A stretch of 64,000 bases of DNA from G965202915 sp965202915 (GCA_965202915.1 OZ241847.1:1984001-2048000), one strand, 5' to 3'; counted from the stretch's first letter, positions 19,494 to 28,674 are shown. A program made the numbers and translations. The notes: generated by a model not told the origin, from the sequence alone.

Positions 19494-19922
19494 TTATAGA
19501 AGAAAAGATTGTAGAGGGGCTTGCAGGGCCAGGGCCTGCCTGGTCTTGGATTGAAGCGACTTCGGCAGGCCGTTCAATACGTTCATCGTTTTGTGCATCC
19601 GGCAGGTTTGTTGTCGGCTCTCCGGCTAGACTTGCTCCAGCGCGGCCCGGAAGCCCATGGCGCCATCACCGATGACCACCAAGGCGCAGAGCCTGGTCTG
19701 CTCCGCTCTCAAGCTACTGTAGATACCGTCCGCCCAGCAATAGATCCAACGATCCGGATCCAGCAATGATCCAGAACCCACATGTTTTTTACGTGAATTC
19801 GCAGATAGCTCTGTCAACTTTCTTCTCTTATTCCGGGTAGCCGATGTCACTGAGGGAAGATATGAGCCCCAAAGTGACGTGATGAGGAGCATTTGGAAAA
19901 AATTTAAAGAGCACAATATCAC
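19494..19922 (-). pseudogene. IS256/Mutator-type transposase relic
   Basis: The minus strand reads DPDRWIYCWADGIYSSLRAE, CALVVIG, then DGAMGFRAALEQV, a TAG (19628-19626), PESRQQTCRMHKTMNVLNGLPKS, and a final TAA at 19496-19494. WADGIY with the following strand and CRMHKTMNVLNGLPKS are hallmarks of IS256-family transposases. Compared with the family, the segment between CALVVIG and DGAMGF is missing, and the N- and C-terminal parts are gone. No terminal inverted repeats were found. It marks old transposition in the island. Confidence 0.85.
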
Positions 19923-20008
19923 AATCCCTTATCCACAAAGGGATCTTCATATAAAGAATCCAGAGACGCTTCAATAAATGGGCATATGCCCAAAGGAAAA
20001 ATCAAAGC

Positions 20009-20109
20009 TATGCGGTGAATAGTCCCATATTCACCGCATAATATGCAGCGAATTATCTTGACCTTGCGGTAAATAGCCTCTACAATCGCCTTAAATAATG
20101 CGGTGATTA
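20009..20109. promoter_or_regulatory. Palindromic operator and half-sites upstream of the second fic gene
   Basis: A perfect 13-bp inverted repeat, TATGCGGTGAATA (20009-20021) and TATTCACCGCATA (20028-20040), with a 6-bp spacer. Two more direct half-sites follow: TGCGGTAAATA (20065-20075) and TGCGGTGATTA (20099-20109), the last ending two bases before the ATG. A protein bound here would block transcription and start-site access, so autoregulation by the downstream Fic protein's winged helix is likely. Confidence 0.7.
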
Positions 20110-20111
20110 AT

Positions 20112-21251
20112 ATGTGGATACACGAACACCAAAACTGGCCAAACTTTACCTGGGATACCGACGCGCTCGCTTCCAAGCTGGCTGATATACGCCATCGCCA
20201 GGGTCGTTTGCTTGGCCGAATGGAAGGTCTTGGCTTTGAACTCAGGCGAGAAGCCAGCCTCAGCACTTTGACCAATGATATGGTAAAGTCGTCGGCCATT
20301 GAGGGCCAGAATCTCAACCCAAAAGAAGTAAGATCATCTATTGCCCGCAGATTGGGGATTGATATCGCCGGACTTATACCCGCCGGTCGTGATGTGGAAG
20401 GCATTGTTGAAATGATGCTGGATGCCACGCAGAAGTTTTCAAATCCCCTGACAAAAGATCGCCTGTTTAGCTGGCATGCGGCCCTGTTCCCCACGGGACG
20501 CAGCGGCATGCATCGGATCACAGTCGCTGGCTGGCGCACACCGGACGCGGGGCCAATGCAGGTTGTTTCCGGCCCGATAGGCCGTGAAAAGGTTCACTTT
20601 GAAGCGCCAGGTGCTGATCTGCTGGAAAAAGAAATGCAGGCGTTTCTGAATTGGTTTGGGAATAGTCATGACATTGACCCAGTGCTCAAAGCAGGGATTG
20701 CCCACCTATGGTTTGTTACCCTCCATCCCTTTGAGGATGGCAATGGTCGTATTGCCAGAGCCATTGGCGATATGACGCTGGCACGCGCTGAAGCAACGCC
20801 GGATCGTTTTTACAGCGTGTCTTCTCAAATTGAGGCTGAGCGTAAGGATTACTACGATCATCTGGAAACACAGCAGCGCGGCACACCGACCATAACCGGC
20901 TGGCTCGAATGGTTTTTGGACTGTTTGGGGCGGGCTGTTTCCAGCGCTGAAATCACCCTTGGCAATGTTCTGTTTAAGGCGCAGCTTTGGGACAAGGTCA
21001 ATCAGAAGCCCGTCAATGAGCGACAGCGTCGGATCATCAATCGTATGCTTGAAGATGATTTCAAAGGACACATGAACACGTCTAAATACGCCAGGCTGGC
21101 AAAATGCTCGAATGATACGGCGCTACGGGATATTCAGGATTTGAAAAAAAGAGGCATCATTATCCAAAATCCCGGTGGAGGACGAAGCACGAGCTACAGA
21201 TTGCCTGATCGAGAAACGCTTGAACGTCCCGCCCAAATGGCGGAACAATAA
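20112..21251 (+). CDS. Fic-family protein with DUF4172-type N-terminus
   Basis: A 379-residue Fic protein. ATG 20112 gives MWIHEHQNWPNFTWD, the standard start of the DUF4172-Fic family; an in-frame GTG at 20103 is less likely. The class II inhibitory motif SSAIEGQ is near residue 64 and the catalytic motif HPFEDGNGRIAR begins at His205. The C-terminal third (about 295-365) is helical, with CSNDTALRDIQDLKKRGII typical of a winged helix. Such proteins usually AMPylate targets and may bind DNA. It stands alone, downstream of its own palindrome. Confidence 0.93.
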   Translation: MWIHEHQNWPNFTWDTDALASKLADIRHRQGRLLGRMEGLGFELRREASLSTLTNDMVKSSAIEGQNLNPKEVRSSIARRLGIDIAGLIPAGRDVEGIVEMMLDATQKFSNPLTKDRLFSWHAALFPTGRSGMHRITVAGWRTPDAGPMQVVSGPIGREKVHFEAPGADLLEKEMQAFLNWFGNSHDIDPVLKAGIAHLWFVTLHPFEDGNGRIARAIGDMTLARAEATPDRFYSVSSQIEAERKDYYDHLETQQRGTPTITGWLEWFLDCLGRAVSSAEITLGNVLFKAQLWDKVNQKPVNERQRRIINRMLEDDFKGHMNTSKYARLAKCSNDTALRDIQDLKKRGIIIQNPGGGRSTSYRLPDRETLERPAQMAEQ

Positions 21252-21493
21252 ACTCAATCAACTCTTGACGATTGAATCCCAACGCGGGACTTATATCTGA
21301 TCAAATTGTCCATTTTGCAAGCGGGGAAACCAAACAGGCACAAGGCGATGCAACGCTTTTTTTGATGCATTGGATTTACTCATGAAAACTGTTGCAACGC
21401 ATGGCGATATAAAGGAAAATCATGCCAGACGCGGCTCAGCACACCGCCAATTTTGACGGTGACGGATGGGCAGGCTGGCCGTTGTCAGACTAT

Positions 21494-21570
21494 GCGCCCG
21501 TAGCTCAGTTGGATAGAGTACCTGGCTACGAACCAGGCGGTCGGGAGTTCGAATCTCTCCGGGCGCGCCA
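21494..21570 (+). tRNA. tRNA-Arg (ACG)
   Basis: A 77-nt cloverleaf with encoded CCA. Acceptor GCGCCCG pairs with CGGGCGC; the anticodon stem CTGG/CCAG closes the loop containing ACG; the T arm has GTTCGAATC. The ACG anticodon reads CGU/CGC/CGA after A34 deamination. It lies 242 bp after the island's last gene. No copy of its 3' end is visible at the left side of the island. Confidence 0.97.
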
Positions 21571-21762
21571 AATAAGAGAGACGACTTTTTTGTGGCATGA
21601 GTGCTTCCCGCTTACACCGGCGGATGCTTATCCCCAGCCCAAATCACAGTACGCCCTGCGGCGAATGAGACAAAAATGATCAAGGCATCCAATTCTGTTA
21701 ATGGCAACGTGAAGCGCATATTGTGCTCCGAAAATACATTGTTGCGGCAATAATACCGGCGC

Positions 21763-22485
21763 ATGCAAAAAACCGTATTTATTACCGGTGGGGCAAAAAG
21801 AATCGGTGCATATATCGCACGTGGCCTGCACCAGGCCGGTATGGATATTATTATTCATTACAATACCTCCCGCATTGAGGCCAACGCACTTGTGGAAAAA
21901 TTGAATGCATTGCGGCCGGAATCCGCGACTCTGGTTTGTGCCAATCTGGCGGATCATGATTCATTGCAGCCGCTATGCGACACCGCTTTAAAATTCAAGG
22001 GCAAAATTGACGTGCTGATAAACAATGCATCTGTTTTTCGCCCCACTCCGGCACAAAAGGTATCCAGGCAAGCATGGGGAGAAATCATGGACGTGAACTT
22101 AAAAGCGCCTTTTTTTCTTTCGCAACTCCTGGCCGCCTCAACAGGTTTGGACACTATTATCAATATTGCCGACGTTCATGCCGACCGACCTTTGCGGCGA
22201 CACTCGATATACAGCATTTCCCAGGCGGGCATGATTATGTTAACCAAAGCCATGGCCAAAGATTTGGCCCCCGATACTCGTGTGAACGCCGTGTCGCCGG
22301 GTGCGATCACTTGGCCTGAAGGTATGACCGAAGACAGCAAAAAAACGATATTAAAAAAAGTTAGCCTGAACAGGATCGGCACCGGCAAAGACATTTTTAA
22401 TGCGGTATTATTCCTGATTGAACAGGCCGATTACATGACCGGGCAGGTGTTGACCATCGATGGAGGAAGAACATTATATTCGTGA
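21763..22485 (+). CDS. SDR-family pteridine reductase
   Basis: A 240-residue short-chain dehydrogenase. The N-terminal TGGAKRIGAYIA is the TGxxxRxG cofactor motif of pteridine reductases (FolM/PTR1 type) rather than the usual TGxxxGxG, favouring NADPH. NNAS, the S...Y-S-I-S-Q-A-G stretch around YSISQAGM and the end TGQVLTIDGGRT are present. These enzymes reduce dihydro- or biopterins and can supply tetrahydrofolate or tetrahydromonapterin. In the active-site region Lys of YxxxK is replaced by Gly (YSISQAG), or the true Tyr-Lys lies elsewhere, so activity deserves care. ATG 21763 is alone, convergent with the TauE gene. Confidence 0.85.
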   Translation: MQKTVFITGGAKRIGAYIARGLHQAGMDIIIHYNTSRIEANALVEKLNALRPESATLVCANLADHDSLQPLCDTALKFKGKIDVLINNASVFRPTPAQKVSRQAWGEIMDVNLKAPFFLSQLLAASTGLDTIINIADVHADRPLRRHSIYSISQAGMIMLTKAMAKDLAPDTRVNAVSPGAITWPEGMTEDSKKTILKKVSLNRIGTGKDIFNAVLFLIEQADYMTGQVLTIDGGRTLYS

Positions 22486-22559
22486 ATCGATCCGTACCAA
22501 GGGGTCTGTGGTGTTCGGGGTTTTATCTCCCGCGAGTGCAATGACAACCCGACCGGCCC

Positions 22560-23363
22560 CTACACCAGGATTTTGATCCCGACAATAGCCAATATCACAG
22601 CAAAAATTTTGCTGAGCAGGGAAGTCGGTAATACATGCGTCAAACGCGCGCCTATCGGGGCGAAAATCACCGCCGTGGTAATGATCGCGACCGCGGCCGG
22701 CCAATATAAGTAACCTATCGTATTGACGGGCGAAACCGTTTCATCAAGCCCTGCGACGATCATGGATGCGGTTCCGGCAATAGCAATCGGAATGCCGCAG
22801 GCCGCTGATATGGCAATGGCATTTTTGATGTGTACATTGCACCACAATAAAGCCGGTACGGTCAGCGTCCCCCCGCCAATTCCCAACAAAGTTGACCAGG
22901 TGCCGATCACCCCGCCCATTGCCATCATCCCCGGCGGTCGAGGCAGGACAGTTTTGGCTGGCGGGTACAGGCCAAAGCCGATTTGTATTGCGACCAGCAA
23001 CTCAAACACGCCGAAACCAATGCGCAAATGTTCGCTGGTCAGCAGGTCGGCCAACCAGGCCCCCATTACACTGCCGATCAACATACCGGGTGCCAGTACC
23101 GCCACTATCGGCCATCGCACCGCTTGCTTTCTATGATGAGTCCAGGTTGATATCAGCGCGGTAAAAATGATTGTACACAAGGACGTGGTGACCGCCACGT
23201 GCATCAGGATGGACGGCGGAAATCCCTGTGCCAAAAACAGATAATGCAATGCGGGCACGGTGACGATTCCCCCGCCCAGTCCCAATAGCCCGCCGGTCAG
23301 GCCGGCACAGGCCCCGGTGACCAGATAGGCCAGCCACATGATTATATCGACATCATACAACAT
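22560..23363 (-). CDS. TauE/SafE-family sulfite/anion permease
   Basis: An inner-membrane protein of 267 residues with about eight hydrophobic segments. The first is followed by GLTGGLLGLGGGIVTVPALHYLF, and a second GIGGGTLTVPALLW sits mid-protein, the two glycine-rich repeats typical of TauE/SafE transporters that export sulfite, sulfoacetate or related organic anions. The start could be ATG 23363 or the Met eight codons on (MWLAYLVTG). It is convergent with the SDR gene. The substrate cannot be told from sequence. Confidence 0.88.
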   Translation of the reverse strand: MLYDVDIIMWLAYLVTGACAGLTGGLLGLGGGIVTVPALHYLFLAQGFPPSILMHVAVTTSLCTIIFTALISTWTHHRKQAVRWPIVAVLAPGMLIGSVMGAWLADLLTSEHLRIGFGVFELLVAIQIGFGLYPPAKTVLPRPPGMMAMGGVIGTWSTLLGIGGGTLTVPALLWCNVHIKNAIAISAACGIPIAIAGTASMIVAGLDETVSPVNTIGYLYWPAAVAIITTAVIFAPIGARLTHVLPTSLLSKIFAVILAIVGIKILV

Positions 23364-23550
23364 GACACTCTAACCCATAATGTTTGATTGATTTACCGCA
23401 AGTCAACGGACGGAAGCCGATACTGCTCTCGCACAAGTACCGCTGGCAGCGACCAATAGTGAAGCCGTCGCCACCCCGCCATAATACGCTAATATCGGAA
23501 AAAGTCTTTTTAACGACGGCACCGGCAATCCGCCCCGGAGCCCCTGAGGC

Positions 23551-23643
23551 CTCTCCGGCCCGGCGCGCCGGTTGCTCCACTACCGCACTATCCGCCGGCC
23601 CAATCGCCCGCATATCGGACGATTATATGTTTTACCCAAACAT
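23551..23643. repeat. Dispersed repeat, copy 2, in the gap before petA
   Basis: CTCTCCGGCC, CCGGTTGC, CCGCACTATCCGCCGGCCC and TATATGTTTTACCCAAA follow the same order as at 18069-18175, with one larger gap. It also opens with a hairpin (CCGGC against GCCGG). The remainder of 23364-23736 should contain the promoters of petA and of the divergent TauE gene; I see no other gene. Confidence 0.6.
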
Positions 23644-23736
23644 CAGGCTATCAACTCGTTAAAAATTGGCGACTCTATTCGCTTGAATTATGATACAATA
23701 CCCACCTGAAGGGCAGTATTGTTGAATGAGAAGATA

Positions 23737-24336
23737 ATGATCACACAAAGCGATGGCATTGACGGTGGGCGGCGACGTTTCCTGACCACTGCGGCAACGG
23801 TGGTGGGCGGCGCCGGAGTAATGGCCGCTACCGTGCCGTTTATTTCGGCGATGTTGCCCAGCGCCAGAACCAAAGCGATTGGCGGGGCGGTTGAAGTCGA
23901 CATCAGCGGCTTGAACCCCGGTGAACGGGCGATCGTAGAATGGCGCGGCAAACCGGTATGGATACTGCGTCGTGATGACTCGATGCTCTCGGAGCTGGCG
24001 GCATTGGATAGCGTGGTCAGCGATCCGCAATCGGCGAAGCAACAACAACCCAATTACGCCGCCAATCAATTCCGTTCAATTGAGCCCGAATACCTGGTCG
24101 TGATCGGGGTCTGCACTCACCTCGGTTGCTCACCCAGTTATATCACCAGGAACGAACCCCATAAACTTGGCGATGACTGGAAGGGGGGCTTTTTCTGTGC
24201 CTGCCATGGTTCGCGGTTTGATTTGGCCGGGCGCGTCTTTAAGGGCGTGCCGGCACCCGCCAACCTGGTCGTGCCGCCGTATAAATTTATCACGCCCGAC
24301 AAGCTCTTGATCGGCGATGACGGTGACGCCGTATAA
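23737..24336 (+). CDS. petA: Ubiquinol-cytochrome c reductase Rieske iron-sulfur subunit
   Basis: A 199-residue subunit of the cytochrome bc1 complex, transferring electrons from ubiquinol to cytochrome c1. An RRRFLTTAATVVGG twin-arginine-type signal anchor is followed by the Rieske domain with CTHLGCSP and CACHGSRFD, the two Cys and two His that hold the [2Fe-2S] cluster. ATG 23737, with GAGAAG upstream, is preferred over TTG 23719. It leads the petABC operon; petB starts 24 bp later. Confidence 0.96.
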   Translation: MITQSDGIDGGRRRFLTTAATVVGGAGVMAATVPFISAMLPSARTKAIGGAVEVDISGLNPGERAIVEWRGKPVWILRRDDSMLSELAALDSVVSDPQSAKQQQPNYAANQFRSIEPEYLVVIGVCTHLGCSPSYITRNEPHKLGDDWKGGFFCACHGSRFDLAGRVFKGVPAPANLVVPPYKFITPDKLLIGDDGDAV

Positions 24337-24360
24337 ATTGGCAAACACCACCGAAACTCG

Positions 24361-25605
24361 ATGAATAACCTGACCAAATCCGTAATCGATTTGCTTGCCC
24401 GGCTCAGAGACTGGATCGATGCCCGGTTCCCGTTAATGAAGACCTGGAATGAGCATCTGGCAAAATATTACGCCCCGAAAAATTTCAACGTCTGGTATGT
24501 ATTTGGTGCGCTGGCGTTACTGGTGCTGGTGATACAAATTCTGACCGGCATCTGGTTGACCATGAACTACAAACCCTCGGCCAATGACGCGTTCGCGTCG
24601 GTGGAATACATCATGCGCGACGTCGATTGGGGCTGGTGGATGCGGTATATGCATTCCACCGGCGCCTCGGCGTTTTTTGTCGTCATTTATCTGCATATGT
24701 TTCGCGCCTTATTGTACGGCTCTTACAAACGACCGCGGGAATTATTATGGTTGTCCGGGCTCGCGATTTACCTGATCTTGATGGGCGAAGCCTTCTTTGG
24801 CTATCTGTTGCCTTGGGGGCAGATGTCGTATTGGGGCGCCCAGGTGATCATTTCCCTGTTTGGCGCATTGCCCGTTATCGGCGATGATCTGTCATTATGG
24901 ATGCGTGGCGATTTTGTGGTATCCGACGTCACCCTGAATCGCTTTTTCGCGTTACACGTGATCGCGTTTCCGCTGTTGATCTGCGGCCTGGTGGGCCTGC
25001 ACATTATCGCGTTGCATGAAGTCGGTTCAAATAATCCCGACGGCGTCGAGATAAAGCTGCATAAAAACGCCGACGGGGTGCCGCTGGACGGTATTCCGTT
25101 TCATCCCTATTACACGGTCAAGGATATCTTCGCCGCGATTATATTCCTGATCATCTTTTCCGTGGTGGTATTTTTTGCGCCGGAAATGGGCGGTTATTTT
25201 CTGGAACACGCCAATTTTGTCCCCGCCGACCCATTGAATACCCCGGAGCATATTGCGCCCGTCTGGTATTTTACCCCGTTCTATGCCATCTTACGCGCCA
25301 TCCCAAGCCAGTTGGGCGGAGTAATAGCAATGGGCGCGTCCATCATGATGTTTGCATTGCTGCCCTGGCTGGACCGCAGTCCGGTCAAATCCATACGTTA
25401 TCGCGGCCGCAATTATCGTTGTGCATTATTCATCTTTGTGATCAGCTTTCTGATGCTGGGCTGGCTGGGATTGCAGGATGCGGTGCCGTTATATACCTGG
25501 ATGGCGCGCGTATTCACCGTCCTGTATTTCATGTTTTTCCTGCTTATGCCGTTCTATACCAGGATCGATAATGATAAGCCGGTGCCGGACCGGGTAAGTG
25601 GATGA
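24361..25605 (+). CDS. petB: Cytochrome b of the bc1 complex
   Basis: A 414-residue multi-helix membrane subunit carrying the quinol oxidation and reduction sites. Seen are the haem-ligand helices (MHSTGASAFFVVIYLHMFR and FFALHVIAFPLLICGLVGLH), the GQMSYWGAQVI segment of the Qo region, and PEHIAPVWYFTPFYAILR, a conserved stretch of the C-terminal half. The stop overlaps the petC start in ATGA. Confidence 0.97.
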   Translation: MNNLTKSVIDLLARLRDWIDARFPLMKTWNEHLAKYYAPKNFNVWYVFGALALLVLVIQILTGIWLTMNYKPSANDAFASVEYIMRDVDWGWWMRYMHSTGASAFFVVIYLHMFRALLYGSYKRPRELLWLSGLAIYLILMGEAFFGYLLPWGQMSYWGAQVIISLFGALPVIGDDLSLWMRGDFVVSDVTLNRFFALHVIAFPLLICGLVGLHIIALHEVGSNNPDGVEIKLHKNADGVPLDGIPFHPYYTVKDIFAAIIFLIIFSVVVFFAPEMGGYFLEHANFVPADPLNTPEHIAPVWYFTPFYAILRAIPSQLGGVIAMGASIMMFALLPWLDRSPVKSIRYRGRNYRCALFIFVISFLMLGWLGLQDAVPLYTWMARVFTVLYFMFFLLMPFYTRIDNDKPVPDRVSG

Positions 25606-26348
25606 GACTGGGCGCGATTGCATTGCCCCTGATCATACCGGCACTGCTATTTGGCCCGGCGGCGGCCATGGAAACCGGTCCGCTGATGCACGTGGAGGTG
25701 AATTTAAGCGATCAAAGCTCGCTGCAACGGGGTGCCCGCACCTTCGTCAACTATTGCCTCAGCTGCCACTCCGCCGCTTACATGCGCTACAACCGCATGG
25801 GCAAAGACCTGAACGTCCCGGAAAACGTGCTGAAAACCAACTTCATGTTTGCGACCGACAAGCCCGGCGATACCATGGAAATTGCGCTGACCAGGGAAGC
25901 CGGCGAGCAATTTTTCGGGATCGCGCCGCCAGATCTGTCGGTTATCGCCCGCTCACGCGGAGCAGACTGGCTGTACACCTTCTTTAAGACCTTCTATAGC
26001 GATCCCGCGCGCCCGTTTGGGGTCAATAATCTGGCCTTCAAAGACCTCAGCATGCCGCACGTGCTATGGGAATTGCAAGGCATGCAGGCCCCGGTTTACA
26101 AGACCGAAACCAACGCCGGCGGCGGCGAAAAAAAGACCATTGAAAGCCTGGAGATCATTACCCCCGGCACCCAAACCGCGCAAGAATACGACCAAACCGT
26201 CAAAGACCTGGTCAATTTTCTCGTTTATCTGGGCGAACCGGCCAAGTTGAAACGCACCAAAATCGGCATTTGGGTGATCGCATATTTATTGATTTTCCTG
26301 ATCATCGCCTATTTTCTTAAAAAAGAATATTGGCGCGATATCCATTGA
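25602..26348 (+). CDS. petC: Cytochrome c1
   Basis: The 248-residue c-type haem subunit of the bc1 complex. It has a signal peptide (ALPLIIPALLFGPAAAME), the haem-binding CLSCHSA, the MRYNRMGKDL stretch, and a C-terminal membrane anchor (IWVIAYLLIFLIIAYFL) followed by basic residues. The methionine haem ligand probably lies in DLSMPHVLWEL. Translation is coupled to petB by a 4-bp overlap. Confidence 0.96.
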   Translation: MRLGAIALPLIIPALLFGPAAAMETGPLMHVEVNLSDQSSLQRGARTFVNYCLSCHSAAYMRYNRMGKDLNVPENVLKTNFMFATDKPGDTMEIALTREAGEQFFGIAPPDLSVIARSRGADWLYTFFKTFYSDPARPFGVNNLAFKDLSMPHVLWELQGMQAPVYKTETNAGGGEKKTIESLEIITPGTQTAQEYDQTVKDLVNFLVYLGEPAKLKRTKIGIWVIAYLLIFLIIAYFLKKEYWRDIH

Positions 26349-26414
26349 TTAGGGCAATAAATAAAAGCGCAAAGATACCTTCGTGGCATGAGACGAAAAA
26401 ATAACACGACCAGT

Positions 26415-27032
26415 ATGGCCAACCGCCGCTCGATGATGGTGCTGTACTCCGACAGCACCAGTCCAATCGGTCATTGCGTGCGCTTCGTCCTCGCGGAGAA
26501 AAACATTTCCGTCGGGATCAATTATATCGACGGCCCCCCCCCAAAAGAGCTAAAAGAGCTTAATCCTTACAATAAAATACTGACGCTGGTGGACCGGGAC
26601 CTGGTTTTATATAATGCCGAAATCATCATAGAATATCTGGACGAGCGCTTCCCGCATCCGCCATTATTGCCGGTCGATCCGGTCAACCGCGCCATCAACC
26701 GGCAATATCGCTATCGCGTCATGCACGATTTATACTCGGTGACCGATGATCTGAGCAGCGACAATGAAATTGCCGCCGCTAACGCCAAAAAGGTATTGCG
26801 CGACAATTTGACCGCTATCGTACCGATTTTCAGCGAACAGCCTTATTTCATGTCCGCCGAATTTACCCTGGTGGACTGTTGTATGGCGCCGTTGCTGTGG
26901 CGCTTGTCCCAATATGGCGTAAAGCTGCCAACGTCGGCCAAACCCCTGTTGCAATATGCCCAGAAATTATTTGACCGCGACGCGTTCAAGACCAGCCTGT
27001 CGGCAATGGAAGAGGAATTTAACCTGCCCTGA
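26415..27032 (+). CDS. sspA: Stringent starvation protein A
   Basis: A 205-residue protein of glutathione-S-transferase fold without GST activity. In relatives it binds RNA polymerase and helps acid tolerance and stationary-phase survival. MVLYSDSTSPIGHCVRFVLAEK and the NPYNKILTLVDRDLVLY stretch are typical. ATG 26415 fits the family start better than ATG 26388, nine codons upstream. It follows petC as in many relatives; sspB, the usual next gene, is not here. Confidence 0.92.
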   Translation: MANRRSMMVLYSDSTSPIGHCVRFVLAEKNISVGINYIDGPPPKELKELNPYNKILTLVDRDLVLYNAEIIIEYLDERFPHPPLLPVDPVNRAINRQYRYRVMHDLYSVTDDLSSDNEIAAANAKKVLRDNLTAIVPIFSEQPYFMSAEFTLVDCCMAPLLWRLSQYGVKLPTSAKPLLQYAQKLFDRDAFKTSLSAMEEEFNLP

Positions 27033-27046
27033 GCGGGCAATCGGCC

Positions 27047-27919
27047 TTACCCGGCCAGTTTCAACCTGTCTTTAATATGGCCGCTCAGCGCCGGGCCAAT
27101 ATCCGGATCCACCAAGGCATAATCAATCGCGGCCCGCATATAACCCAATTTAGACCCGCAATCATAACGCCTGCCGGCAAACTCATAGGCATGAACAGGC
27201 TCATCGGCCAACAAACCGGCAATCGCATCGGTAAGCTGTATCTCCCCCCCCGCCCCCGGCCTGGCCGCCTGCAAATATTTGAATATGCCCGCCGTCAATA
27301 TATACCGACCCACTACGGCCAAAGTCGACGGCGCCGAATCCGGCTCCGGCTTCTCGACGATGCCGGCCAACCGCCGGCCATGATCAGCCGGGCGGACTAT
27401 GCCATACTTGCCGGTGTCGCGTTTGGGCACGTTCTCAACCGCAATAACACTGCAACCCTCGCGTTCATATTCACCCACCATTTGTTGCATCACTCCCCGC
27501 TCGCCGGCGTCGATTAAATCATCCGGCAGAATCACTGCAAATGGATGATCACCGACCGCATCCCTGGCACAGAGCACCGCGTGACCCAGTCCCAGTGGTT
27601 GTGACTGCACTATAAAAACACACTCGACCCCCTCCGGCACAATGTTTCTAAGCCGATCAAGTTCCCGGGTTTTATCCTGTCTCATCAGCTCGGCCTCCAG
27701 CGCGTCGGCCTTGCCAAAATGCTCAACGATAGACTGCTTGCCCTTGCCGATAATAAAGATCAATTTTCTAATCCCGGCGGCGGTGGCCTCATCCACCGCG
27801 TACTGAATCAAGGGTTTATCCACTATCGGCAACATTTCCTTGGGACTGGCCTTAGTCGCGGGCAAAAACCGCGTGCCCATCCCGGCCACCGGAAATACCG
27901 CCTTAGTAATTGATTCCAC
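27047..27919 (-). CDS. galU: UTP-glucose-1-phosphate uridylyltransferase
   Basis: Makes UDP-glucose from UTP and glucose-1-phosphate for LPS, exopolysaccharide and osmoprotectant synthesis. The 290-residue length fits. PVAGMGTRFLPATKASPKEM is the nucleotide-binding start; VDKPLIQYAVDEA, ILPDDLI and GKYGIV are also present. It starts with GTG. It converges on sspA with only 14 bp between the stops. Confidence 0.96.
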   Translation of the reverse strand: MESITKAVFPVAGMGTRFLPATKASPKEMLPIVDKPLIQYAVDEATAAGIRKLIFIIGKGKQSIVEHFGKADALEAELMRQDKTRELDRLRNIVPEGVECVFIVQSQPLGLGHAVLCARDAVGDHPFAVILPDDLIDAGERGVMQQMVGEYEREGCSVIAVENVPKRDTGKYGIVRPADHGRRLAGIVEKPEPDSAPSTLAVVGRYILTAGIFKYLQAARPGAGGEIQLTDAIAGLLADEPVHAYEFAGRRYDCGSKLGYMRAAIDYALVDPDIGPALSGHIKDRLKLAG

Positions 27920-28095
27920 TATTATTCCGCTCCCGCCAAAGATCCCATGATAATTTGCCGCCGGTACCGCCCACTGTCATCGCCTTCACCCACGTCCGCA
28001 ACCGAGTAATTGTACCATGGTGTTGTCCGCCGCTAAAATCCCGGTATCATGGGCGTGCTCGCAAGTAACTCAATATACGGAGGCAAAAGGCAACA

Positions 28096-28674
28096 ATGAA
28101 ACAACGCTGCCCCTGGTGCGGAGACGACCCGCTATACCAACGATACCATGACCGGGAATGGGGCGTGCCGATCAAATCCGACCGCAAATGGTTTGAATTT
28201 TTGCTGCTCGAAGGGGCGCAGGCCGGATTAAGCTGGATAACCGTATTGCGCAAACGAACCGCGTACCGCAACGCCTTTGATCGCTTTGATTATAACAAAA
28301 TCGCACTCTACCGCGAAGCTAAAATACGCTCACTGTTAAACGACCCGGGCATCATCCGCAACAAACTAAAAATACACGGCGCGGTGCGCAATGCCAACGC
28401 GTTCATCCAGATACGCGCCGAGTTTGGCACGTTTAACAACTATATATGGCGATTCGTCGACGGCAAACCGATACAAAATAAATGGCGCGCCCCGGGGCAA
28501 ATCCCGGTCACCACTGCGTTATCCGACGCGCTCTCCAAAGACCTGAAAAAGCGCGGCTTTAATTTTGTCGGCTCAACCATATGTTACGCCCATATGCAGG
28601 CAACCGGCATGGTCAACGATCACTTGACCTCCTGTTTCCGCTATCAAGCCATCAAAGACGTGGCCCGGCAATAA
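28096..28674 (+). CDS. tag: DNA-3-methyladenine glycosylase I
   Basis: Base-excision enzyme that removes 3-methyladenine from alkylated DNA. The 192 residues show the zinc-binding N-terminus CPWCGDDPLYQRYHDREWG, the catalytic-pocket EGAQAGLSWITVLRKR, and the C-terminal YAHMQATGMVNDH with further zinc ligands. AGGCAAAAGG precedes ATG 28096. Its stop overlaps the next start by one base (TAATG). Confidence 0.96.
   Translation: MKQRCPWCGDDPLYQRYHDREWGVPIKSDRKWFEFLLLEGAQAGLSWITVLRKRTAYRNAFDRFDYNKIALYREAKIRSLLNDPGIIRNKLKIHGAVRNANAFIQIRAEFGTFNNYIWRFVDGKPIQNKWRAPGQIPVTTALSDALSKDLKKRGFNFVGSTICYAHMQATGMVNDHLTSCFRYQAIKDVARQ

Noticed and set aside
21494..21570. tRNA-Arg as integration site of the island
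   Set aside because: The island lies on the 5' side of the tRNA, no integrase is present, and no copy of the tRNA 3' end is visible near 5261.
21422..21679. Open frame running through the tRNA-Arg gene
   Set aside because: It is the translation of the tRNA (the peptide contains the familiar QLDRVPGYEPGGREFESLRA pattern) and has no independent support.
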